Part shown: piece after piece, positions 23,965 to 33,000 of the stretch
Layout of the letters: every line of letters begins with the position of its first letter
How positions within the stretch are numbered: position 1 is the first letter of the stretch
NCBI GenBank assembly: GCA_020696345.1
Contig: JAEHCK010000041.1
Span: 1 to 34,803 of the forward strand
Source of the DNA: Thermoplasmata archaeon
Lineage (GTDB): Archaea > Thermoplasmatota > Penumbrarchaeia > JAEHCK01
Reading direction: 5' to 3'
DNA length: 34,803 nt
Notes under the pieces: generated by a model
Seen by the model: the letters and a program-made list of their open reading frames with translations, nothing else
Told to the model about the DNA's origin: nothing
The model's database searches: none
Translations under genes and position numbers: made by a program

Positions 23965-26900
23965 TTAATCAATTTTCTTGTGATCATCTATTAGGTTCTT
24001 ATCATGTATGAAATTATATGTTTCTTCAGATATCTTTCCGTTTCGATGGTCTCCCTCGAGCATTGCTTGAAGCTCCTCGGTAGGTATATCCAGATCTCTG
24101 GTTTCTTTTCCGTATATGATCTCGTCTCTTACTTTCCGAATGAGTTTGTCATCATTAAATGGTTTGGTGACACGCATTCGTTTATTCTTTAGAATAAACA
24201 TTGTCAGATATGTTAATATTAAGATGACAACGATCAAGCCTACTATAATTAACATCGAATTAGTATTTACAAAATCTTTATCATTTGTTTTGGTTTTCTT
24301 GGACCTGGTCGGGTCGGTGGGGTAATCGTCTTTGTTATCAGTGACTCCATCACCATCGGTGTCTGTTTTTATGGGATTGGTACCGAGTTTGTATTCCTGA
24401 AGATTGGTGAGATTGTCACCGTCACTGTCAAGTAATGCATCCATTGGATTATTTGGATTGAGGCCGTAAAATAATTCCCAAGTGTCCGGAAGGCCGTCGC
24501 CATCGGTGTCTGTTCCATCACCCTCCCACTTTTTTGGATCTAACGGATAGGCATCCTCACTATCAATATAACCATCACCGTCGGTGTCTTTATTTTTCGG
24601 GTTGGTATTTAGATAGTATTCTTCCAGGTTTGAAAGTGCGTCATTATCCGGATCAAGGAACGCATCAAGAGGATCTTGCGGGTCCAAACCGTTTGCAATT
24701 TCCCATGCATCAGGAATTCCATCGTTATCACTGTCCGATCCGTTACCATCATCGACCGGTATTACTTTGACCTTGAAAATGGCATATACATAATGCACAG
24801 GGTTAGTATCTTTGGCTAATATCACTACCTCTTCTTCACCGTTCCAGTCAGTTTCGTTCGACGATAGGTCAACAAACTTATCCTCATCGATCACGGCCTT
24901 AACTTTGGCTCCTGGGTTTTCCACTATAGAATAATCGGTACCACCTGCTTGACCGTCCCTATCCTTGAAATAATCGGTGATCTTGAATGCATTATCCAAT
25001 ACATCATCTTCGAGAAAACTCTGATCTGGTATGGATTTGATTAGCGCAACGGGCCATGCATCGATTATTACGATGACATTGAAATGTCTATAGGCCATTT
25101 CTGTTCTCGGATCCGGATCTTGGACGTACATAATTAATATATGTTTACCTGCAGCCGAGAAAGGGAACTTGAATATCAATCTCATATTATTTTTCGGGTC
25201 TTTCTCGAGCCAGGCATCGTTATCATCGGCCATGATAGACTGTACCCATACAATTAGTTCCGAGCGGCTAGTATCTGGGTCGTTAATGAAATACGAAAAA
25301 TCGTAGCTATAAGCATTATCATCAGCTTCGGTATCGGGGTTGTAATAATGCACGTATATGTCAGGTATATCGTTAATTTTTGGTGGGGAAGGGCTATAAT
25401 TTTGTGTAAATACCCGCACGATACATGTATCCGTATCAGTCAATGAGCCGTCCGAAACGTTAAGGGTAACCGTGTAATTACCGAGCTTGTTATAAGAATG
25501 TGAGGTTTTACTAGAATTTTGCCAGCCGGTGGATGTTCCATCACCAAAATCCCAGTTATATGTTATATTGTCTCCATCTGGATCGCTTGAGCTGGTGCCG
25601 TCAAAAGTTACAGTTTGGTTTATTATGACATATTGATTTGGCCCCGCGTTTGCAACTGGAGGCTGATTAACTTTGGGTGCTGACACCTGAACAAAACATG
25701 TATCCGTATCGTTTAGCTCGCCGTCAGAAACCCTGAGCGTTACAGTATAATTTCCAGGGAAGGTGTACGAATGCGAAGTTGTATTTTGGTTTTGCCAGCC
25801 GGTTGATATACCATCACCAAAAGACCAATTGAAGGTTAAAGGATCTCCATCGGGGTCGTAAGAGCCGCTGCCATCGAAATTTGTAGTTTGGTTAACTGTT
25901 ACATTTTGGTTGGAACCTGTGTTGGCGATTGGTGGTTGATTTTTACTTAATACTCGAACAAAACAAGTATCCATATCCCTTAGTAGACCATCAGAAACCG
26001 TGAGCATAACGGTATAATTTCCAGGCATCGTATATGAATGAGATGTTGTATTTTGGTTTAGCCAGCCGGTTGACTTTCCATCGCCAAAAGACCAGTTGTA
26101 AGTTAGAGTGTCCCCGTTTGGATCATTGGAGCCGCTTCCATCAAAATTTATGGATTGATTTACCGTCACATTTTGGTCCTGGCCGGCGTTTGCGGATGGT
26201 GGTAGATTAGGGGCGGAATTACGGATTAATTTTGTTGAAAAGGGCGCGTAAAGGACCTTTCCTAAGTTAAAATCGTCATAATAATCGTAAATGCTGTGAT
26301 TGATCGAGTTCGTAATTGTTGTCCCCCACCAATTATTTTTAAAACTCCAATTACCCCAACTTTTTGATTGACCATTATTTACATTATATAATGTATTATT
26401 AAAAATATTATTATTGTTAAAAATATAATGATCTGGTGGGTTGGGAAAGTTTGCAGAAAGTTCACTTAACAAATCTATGCCATAATTATTAAAACTTATT
26501 GTATTGTAGACTATTTTCAGTTTTTCGGGAGTGCCATAAAAATGGATTCCTTTATTATTTTTATATAAGGTATTATTTTCAATGAAAAATGAATCAAGCC
26601 CATCGTTCTTCCAATTACCCATCTCAATACCATTACCACTATTGTTTACAATTAAATTCTTTATAATATTTACATTAGAAGTCCAAGAATTACTAAAGTA
26701 GATACCATCTTTATATCCAGTGATCACATTATATTTAATTGTTAGATTTCCACCACTGATATGACAACTAATCCCCCTATTCTCACCAACATAATTTTGA
26801 AGCGTATTATTATGTATTAGAACATTTGCGTTTTCAATCTCAATGCCAATTCCATTACCATTTGTGTTTATTGTGTTGAAAGCTATTACGTTTGAAGGGT

Positions 26901-27501
26901 TGAAAAATGGCACTGACGGATTTCGAGGATTATAGCTTATTCCAGAACTACAATTGCTAATATAATTATAAGTTATATTCGGTGTGGCAGCATAAGGTTG
27001 CAATGTTGGATTGTTTTCATCTACAAATATTGCCCAACTTGCATATTCAATATTACAATATTTAATGGAGGATCCGTTATCTGGATCATTCATAAATTTT
27101 ATTGAATCCCAATCACCAGGCGCAGGTTTATTTTTATTAGAAGTAAAGGTGATCATTTTATCCTTAGTACCATCTGCAATTAATTTTCCCTCGACCTGTA
27201 AATAATTCCCATTACCAAATTTTACAATTACCCCTGGATCTATTGTCAATGTAATATTATGTTCTACCAAAACATTACCATTGATATTATATGGACTGTT
27301 TGCTAGTGTCCAAGTAGTATTATTTGAAATTATTATATTGCCTCTGGATTTTGTTCCTTGATCTTCAATATCTGTTGCAGAAGTAATATTTATTTTAAAA
27401 ATTACAACACTTATTGATCCAAAAATCAAAATGAATAATGTAAAGATAGTTATTATTGATATTGTACGGTTATTAATTATTGTATTTTTATTTCTTAACA
27501 T
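23965..27501 (-). CDS. membrane-anchored surface protein: beta-helix, PKD and calcium-repeat domains
   Basis: The protein has 1178 residues. An N-terminal hydrophobic signal/anchor spans about 14-38. A right-handed beta-helix region with many N/G-rich coils (NLTIKYNVI, VLIHNNTL; periplasmic-copper-binding/NosD-like) covers about 55-420. Three PKD domains (about 430-700) each carry a FGDG core, such as YNWSFGDG and YNWDFGDG. A cadherin-like region covers about 705-915. Thrombospondin type 3/dockerin-like calcium loops (DTDGDG, DSDNDG) cover about 917-1070. One transmembrane helix lies at about 1082-1105, and a charged cytoplasmic tail of about 70 residues ends with a SHOCT-like helix. The extracellular part probably binds carbohydrate or other cells. 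The ATG is at 27501. The neighbour downstream is the two-winged-helix regulator. Confidence 0.88.
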   Translation of the reverse strand: MLRNKNTIINNRTISIITIFTLFILIFGSISVVIFKINITSATDIEDQGTKSRGNIIISNNTTWTLANSPYNINGNVLVEHNITLTIDPGVIVKFGNGNYLQVEGKLIADGTKDKMITFTSNKNKPAPGDWDSIKFMNDPDNGSSIKYCNIEYASWAIFVDENNPTLQPYAATPNITYNYISNCSSGISYNPRNPSVPFFNPSNVIAFNTINTNGNGIGIEIENANVLIHNNTLQNYVGENRGISCHISGGNLTIKYNVITGYKDGIYFSNSWTSNVNIIKNLIVNNSGNGIEMGNWKNDGLDSFFIENNTLYKNNKGIHFYGTPEKLKIVYNTISFNNYGIDLLSELSANFPNPPDHYIFNNNNIFNNTLYNVNNGQSKSWGNWSFKNNWWGTTITNSINHSIYDYYDDFNLGKVLYAPFSTKLIRNSAPNLPPSANAGQDQNVTVNQSINFDGSGSNDPNGDTLTYNWSFGDGKSTGWLNQNTTSHSYTMPGNYTVMLTVSDGLLRDMDTCFVRVLSKNQPPIANTGSNQNVTVNQTTNFDGSGSYDPDGDPLTFNWSFGDGISTGWQNQNTTSHSYTFPGNYTVTLRVSDGELNDTDTCFVQVSAPKVNQPPVANAGPNQYVIINQTVTFDGTSSSDPDGDNITYNWDFGDGTSTGWQNSSKTSHSYNKLGNYTVTLNVSDGSLTDTDTCIVRVFTQNYSPSPPKINDIPDIYVHYYNPDTEADDNAYSYDFSYFINDPDTSRSELIVWVQSIMADDNDAWLEKDPKNNMRLIFKFPFSAAGKHILIMYVQDPDPRTEMAYRHFNVIVIIDAWPVALIKSIPDQSFLEDDVLDNAFKITDYFKDRDGQAGGTDYSIVENPGAKVKAVIDEDKFVDLSSNETDWNGEEEVVILAKDTNPVHYVYAIFKVKVIPVDDGNGSDSDNDGIPDAWEIANGLDPQDPLDAFLDPDNDALSNLEEYYLNTNPKNKDTDGDGYIDSEDAYPLDPKKWEGDGTDTDGDGLPDTWELFYGLNPNNPMDALLDSDGDNLTNLQEYKLGTNPIKTDTDGDGVTDNKDDYPTDPTRSKKTKTNDKDFVNTNSMLIIVGLIVVILILTYLTMFILKNKRMRVTKPFNDDKLIRKVRDEIIYGKETRDLDIPTEELQAMLEGDHRNGKISEETYNFIHDKNLIDDHKKID

Positions 27502-27657
27502 ATTTTCACATCACATTTAAACACAGCGATCCCACTTTTTCCTATGATCGTATTTCATTTTCACTTTAGACTTTTAACTTTTACAATTTGACTTTTCCAA
27601 TGTCCCCATAGCTCATTCTACAGATATATATCTTCTAACAACTAAATTATACGTCTC

Positions 27658-27690
27658 TGGCCGGAAACAGGAATTTAAACTTTCTGACAA
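27658..27690 (+). repeat. GGCCGGAAAC element, copy 2
   Basis: TGGCCGGAAACA, ATTTAAA and TTTCTGACAA have the same order and spacing as copy 1 at 17209. It lies about 100 bp to the left of a two-hairpin element; copy 1 lies about 90 bp to the right of one. Confidence 0.6.
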
Positions 27691-27787
27691 CTCAACAAAT
27701 TTCCGTTTGGAATTTCTAATTTGTGTTTTGGAGCTTAATTTTGACATTTACATCACAAATTTGCTTTAGCAAATTTTTTTACAAGGG

Positions 27788-27866
27788 TAATAATTCCGTT
27801 TTATATGTTATCAATTTTTAGGAATTATTAGCTCGAGACAATTTACACTAGTAAATTGGCGAAGTT
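27788..27866 (+). repeat. two-hairpin AGCTCGAG element, copy 2
   Basis: Stem 1 is TAATAATTCC (27788-27797) with GGAATTATTA (27821-27830). The conserved AGCTCGAG overlaps the end of stem 1. Stem 2 is AATTTA (27840-27845) with TAAATT (27852-27857), loop CACTAG. Relative to copies 1 and 3, both stems carry paired changes that keep the base pairing. Confidence 0.8.
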
Positions 27867-27905
27867 TCAAATACCCCAAGCAATTACCAATTGACATTGA
27901 TTTAT

Positions 27906-29954
27906 TCACCCCTTAAAAAAATCCTTAAGATCTTTCACCGGATCCCAGCTCTCTTTCAGCCCGTCCAGGTCCTTCTGGAACCGCTTGGTACGGCTGTCCA
28001 AAATCAGCGCAAATCCACGGTCGTTCTCGTTTCTGATCAGCCTGCCGATGCTCTGGAGCAGCTTCCGGGTGGTTGGTGCGTGCACCGCGTACTCCCAGCC
28101 CTTGCCGAACTTGACCTCGTAGTAATGCTCCAGCGCACGGTGCTTTGCCGTGGGTTTCGGGTATGGAATACCCACCAGCAGCGCCACCTCCAGCTCCTCA
28201 TCGGGGAAGTCCAGACCCTCGCTGATACGGCCGCCGATCACGGCCAATAATACGCTATTTTTTACCTGCTTGAACCTGTTCACCAGCTCCATGAGCTCTG
28301 GCTGGCGCATACCCTGCAGCTCCTGGAATGTTTTGCGCTTAATTCTATTGAGCACCCCGTCATCCACGAAACGTTTCATCAGACCGAAGGACGTGAAAAA
28401 TATCACCGTGCTCTTATCGGTACCATTACCGAGTTGAACTATGTAATCCTGAAGCTTTGGTATCAATAATTTATTCTGCGCCAACTGGTCGTATTTGGTG
28501 GTAACGTCCGGCAGGTAATATTTAACCAGATTGCCTGTGGGGAACGGTGATTCGAACCTTTCGCAAAACGTATCTGTTGGCAGGCCAGTGGAATCACGGT
28601 ACTCGTCCAGCGGGCGTAATGTCCCGGACATGTGCACAGATGCTCCGAACTCACTGCACACGGCGGTGATCACCGCCGGGTCCAGGCAATATACCTCGAG
28701 TTTGGTGTTATCACCCTTCCTGATCAGTTTTGTGAATCTCTCCGTGTCGGATGCATGCCAAAATAGTAAGAACGCACCTATTGAATGAATATACGACCGA
28801 GGCAGCCGACCGCGCTTGCGCCGTGCATCCTGGATCGCAGTGCCGTGCGCGAGCAGCTCGTTGATCATCTCCTCGAGCGCCTTGCTCGTGATCGTGAACC
28901 GTGACATGAGCTCGACCTCAAGCTCACTGGGCGGCACGAAACCGTCATCATCCATCAAATAGCTATCTTGAAACATGTAAAGGATCTCCTGTAGATGGTC
29001 GCACAGCTCGGAAACGAAAATACCCTCGTGAACTTCCGGGTTGTTGAACTTAATGGCCTCGTCACGTGCCTTGCCCAATGAGTAAATGCTCAATTCCGCA
29101 GAGCTGAGCTCCCTGGCGAACTCGGGCAGGTTATGTGCCTCGTCTATGATCAGGTAGATATCTTCGATGTTGCAGTTCATCCAATCGAGTAAATACTGGC
29201 GAATGAACTTGTTGAATACATAGATATATGGTGCAGTTACCAGGAGCGCGTTCTTTACCAATGTTTTATTGATCTCATACGCGCACAGCTCGTGCTTGGC
29301 GCAGAACTCGTTGATATCCTCGGGTGTGGGCAGCTTGCTACTGACCCAGCTCATGAGCTCCGATTTATCATATACACAAACATTGCCAAAATATTTACAC
29401 GCACGGGGCCGTTCATCGTCAGTGACATCATCACCCGTTAACAACCTGCGGGCAATATTTTTCTTATCGCTGCATATCTTGGACAGCTCTTCAGGAGAGC
29501 CCCGGGCAAGCTCGGGGTCTTTCCTGATCAACGGGCACAGGTTCTTCCTGCCCTGAAGGCCAATGCCCAATATACTGTTCTCCGGAAGAATATCTTCGGG
29601 AAGTTTTTCTTTCAATTTTCGCAGTTCGAGTATGACCTGGCGCTGCTGTGAGTTGGTTCTGGTGAGATAGATTATGCGTTTTTTCGATCTCAGAGCCGCA
29701 ACCAGTGCGGGTGTAATTGCGGAAATGGTCTTGCCTGTACCGGTTCCCGACTCCATGGCAAGATGTTTACCTTGGGTGATCACCGAGTAAATCTTGTCGA
29801 TTATGTTTTTCTGACCCTGGCGATATTTGTAGGGGAAGATCGATTCGATTGTAAGTCGGTCGAGTTTCTCGTTAGGCTCCTCCGCAGCTTCCTCGGCATT
29901 TTTTGGCGAATATGCTGCATCATCAGATCCATAGGCATGTTCATTTTCAGGCAT
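27906..29954 (-). CDS. xpd: XPD/DinG-family Fe-S helicase
   Basis: This 5'-3' DNA helicase of superfamily 2 acts in repair-type unwinding. The 682 residues contain Walker A ESGTGTGKT (Lys75), LTRTNSQ and the DEAH box IIDEAHN (Asp271). Between them is a cysteine-bearing insertion (Cys140, 161, 186, 193, 218, 224), of which four would hold the 4Fe-4S cluster. Further motifs are HMSGTLRP, GGRISEGLDFPDE, GIPYPKPT and the arginine-finger motif QSIGRLIRN. Its length fits archaeal XPD (about 600-680 aa), with an extra acidic N-terminal tail of about 35 residues. A TATA-like box about 24 bp upstream suggests a leaderless mRNA. The promoter region is shared with the divergent 1504-aa gene. The last 12 codons are duplicated at 23108-23183. 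Confidence 0.93.
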   Translation of the reverse strand: MPENEHAYGSDDAAYSPKNAEEAAEEPNEKLDRLTIESIFPYKYRQGQKNIIDKIYSVITQGKHLAMESGTGTGKTISAITPALVAALRSKKRIIYLTRTNSQQRQVILELRKLKEKLPEDILPENSILGIGLQGRKNLCPLIRKDPELARGSPEELSKICSDKKNIARRLLTGDDVTDDERPRACKYFGNVCVYDKSELMSWVSSKLPTPEDINEFCAKHELCAYEINKTLVKNALLVTAPYIYVFNKFIRQYLLDWMNCNIEDIYLIIDEAHNLPEFARELSSAELSIYSLGKARDEAIKFNNPEVHEGIFVSELCDHLQEILYMFQDSYLMDDDGFVPPSELEVELMSRFTITSKALEEMINELLAHGTAIQDARRKRGRLPRSYIHSIGAFLLFWHASDTERFTKLIRKGDNTKLEVYCLDPAVITAVCSEFGASVHMSGTLRPLDEYRDSTGLPTDTFCERFESPFPTGNLVKYYLPDVTTKYDQLAQNKLLIPKLQDYIVQLGNGTDKSTVIFFTSFGLMKRFVDDGVLNRIKRKTFQELQGMRQPELMELVNRFKQVKNSVLLAVIGGRISEGLDFPDEELEVALLVGIPYPKPTAKHRALEHYYEVKFGKGWEYAVHAPTTRKLLQSIGRLIRNENDRGFALILDSRTKRFQKDLDGLKESWDPVKDLKDFFKG

Positions 29955-29970
29955 GTATGGGATAATACAC

Positions 29971-29990
29971 TTTATTATATAAGAAAAGTA
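29971..29990. promoter_or_regulatory. shared divergent TATA region
   Basis: TTTATTATATAAG reads as a TATA box in both directions. It is centred about 24 bp from the xpd ATG (minus), and about 26 bp before a likely plus-strand start site near 30004 for the 1504-aa gene. Confidence 0.45.
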
Positions 29991-30049
29991 TTTAATGGGG
30001 TATAGAGAATGTACACCAGGTGAAAATTACACATAAATGGGGAATGCTT

Positions 30050-33000
30050 ATGAGAAAGAACAGGATTAAAAAATATCCAATATCACCTCAAAGCCTGTGG
30101 AAGGGGCCGATCATTCTAATTTTGATAGTAGTTTTCGGCCTGTCATCCCTCAACTCGTTCTATTATGATCACCCTGCGGGGCCTGAACAAACCGACGATC
30201 TCGGGTTGCTCAATGCCCCAAACGCAGCCATTGCAGTTGACGCAACGGACGGTGTTCCTCAGGATATACCGATACAAACCCACACACCAACACACTCCCA
30301 CACCAAATCACTCCCACACTCACACACTCCCACACTCACACACTCCCAGAGCGTGGGGAGCCGCCAGGGCGGCGAGATCTGGCACATGGTGGAGGAGATA
30401 AACTATACCATGGATATCGGAAAAGGTAGTGACGGCTATATCAAGATCTCGTCACGTGCACCCGTGGACTATAGGCTGAGCCCTAAACCCGAGCTTGAGC
30501 CAGCAGAGTTTTTATCTACTAAAGCTGTGAGCGCTATAGATCAAGCGCCTGATTGGTTACATGATAACCTGACCGATAAATTCACAGACCTGGCTCAAAT
30601 ACGCCTGGATCTGGGTGATGATGCTAATCTCGGATTTGGCGACCTGGACGGCGATGGTGACCTGGACATGGTGTGCGGCTCGCAGGAGAACACTTTGCGA
30701 TATTTTGAGAATGTTGGTACCCCCTTTCAACCATTATTCTTGGAGGATGAGTCGGTAATAAAGTCTGAACCTGATGAAAACGAGTGTAATTCTGCAGATC
30801 CAGAATTTGGTGATATTGATTCCGATGGGGACCTGGATATAATATTTGGGAACCAGAATGGAGACCTTACAATTTATCACAATCTTGGTGATAAGAATAA
30901 TCCGGATTTTAATGCCGCGCATGTTTATATTGGTATATTGAATGGATATTCATCGCCTTGTGTTGGTGATATAGATTTCGATGGTAATCTCGATATAGTA
31001 TCTGGTGCAGAGGATGGGAGAATCTACATCTTTAGAAACACTGGAGACAATGAAAGTTACAGTTGGCTTGCATTACCTTCCAAAATTGAATTAATCGATG
31101 TCGGCTCGCGCAGTAAACCATCTCTGGCCGATCTGGACTCGGATGGCGACCTCGATCTGACCATTGGTGATGACCAAGCTATTGTTAATTATTATCGAAA
31201 TACGGGCAGCCCAGAAGACCATACTTGGATATTAGATGGCACTATGTATCTTGGCCTCCCGGTGGTTGCACAGACGTCACCCGAGCTTGCAGACCTGAAC
31301 GGTGACGGCCGCCTGGACTTGACAGTGGGCTGCACCAACGGCTTTTTCTACACGTTCGAGAACATCGGCACCGGTACAGAACCGCAGTGGCAGGTCTATA
31401 GCTCGTACCAGGTCTGGCCCGGGATAGAATATTATGACACGATCTCTTATCTAAAACATATTGAATACGACTTACTGGATGAATTTGCCGCTTTGATCCT
31501 GGACGCACCCCCTAAACTGAAAGATGAGATCGCGTTTTCCATTGCACACACATCTACCCAAGTACTGCAGAACCCCGATTCCACTCCGGCGCTTTACAAT
31601 AGAAACGCGGAGCTGATATATGAGATCGATAACTATCTCGATTATGCAAATATAAAAGATCACGGCACTTACGATGGTAGGGATTATTATTCCACGGTGG
31701 AGTATAATTACAAATCCGACAATGAAAGTACGATCTTGACCACTGAACTGCCCCCAGAGATCTATTATTGGTATGTTGTTCATCCGAAGATCACCGACGA
31801 GATACCCGCTTACATTAACCCCGAGACCGGTTCTGTAACCACACCGCCAGGGGGCATGTTCTGGCGTGAATATTTGTTTTACCATAACGACACCGAGTAC
31901 CCACCTGACCCGCCCACCGACCCGGACGAGGATGGTGTGCCGAATTTTCATTATCCGAAAAATGGATCACCGCCGTTGTTGAAAGAGAAATTGTCAGGGA
32001 TCAAGTATGTGTACGACAGCGAGGCGTACAATGCACCGCGCGGGTACGATAACATGGGTTATAACAACACGCGCCCTTGGGGTTACAAGGACCATGCGAT
32101 CGAGACCGTGAGCAATTGGGTGGCAAAGACACTGCCGTTGAACGAGCAGGAGAGTGCTGACGGCGAGCGGCCCGTACAGCCGGTGAGGATAGCACATACA
32201 CACAACGGCAACTGCGGCGAACTCCAGGACTTGACCATTGCCGCTGCCAGAACTGCGCTCATACCGGCTGCAGGTGTACTGCTGTTGGCCGAGGACCATG
32301 TATGGTCCGAGTTCTATGACCGCGGCTGGCACCAGTGGGATAATTACTGGAGCGACGGCGGGTCGGTGGTGGATAATTTCATGAACTATTGGGTCGGCTG
32401 GGGCCAGCGCGGCGGTTCGGGGCTTACTAAATGGCACGGTGATGATTCGGTCTCCGATGTCACCCGATCGTATGTGCCCGAAGATGACCTGTCAACCATC
32501 ACTATCCATGTCATAGACCGTAACGGTTACCCGGTGGACGGTGCACGCGTCATGGTGGGCAGCCACTGGTTAACCGATCGTATGTCGGGGTACCAGGCTT
32601 CACTGCCGTTCCCGAGTATCTGGAATTACACGGACACGAACGGCAGCTGCACGTTTCAGGTCGCTACCCAGGAGGGCATGGCAGAGGGTAACAAAAACTT
32701 CTCGTTCAAGGTGATCAGCAAGCTGGGTAACGATGAACAGGGCAAGACCGAGCTTGTTCACGGCGAGGATTACGAGTTCTGGTTCATGCTCGACGGTCAG
32801 AAGCCAGAACAGGAGATATCGCACCGCGGCGGTGGAGTTGAAGAGCCGATCTATAAGTTCATGATCATGGTAGAGTTTCAGGAGCGCTCGGCGCACCAAC
32901 AGCCGCCAAATCCCATGGTTGGTAATTATCATCCGCAGCAGGTGACCCTTGGCAATAAAGTCCATTTCTATTTGATGAACCAATCCAATTTCGAGTATTA

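Larger units (their letters stand above)
27502..27905. other. 404-bp gap with two dispersed elements and repeat of the xpd 3' flank
   Basis: It lies between the xpd stop codon and the 1178-aa start. It contains the GGCCGGAAAC element (27658-27690), the perfect palindrome AAATTTGC-TTTA-GCAAATTT (about 27760-27779), the two-hairpin element (27788-27866) and the xpd-flanking segment duplicated at 23108. I see no ORF. Confidence 0.6.

Noticed and set aside
27891..28250. 119-aa plus-strand ORF (and 80-aa ORF at 29763-30005)
   Set aside because: Both are antisense to the well-supported xpd coding sequence, and the frames reflect its codon pattern.
28540..28560. GGTGATTCGAACCTTT resembling a tRNA T-loop
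   Set aside because: It lies within the xpd coding sequence, and no acceptor, D or anticodon stems surround it. Similar GGGTTCGAA strings near 8945 and 34480 are also inside genes.
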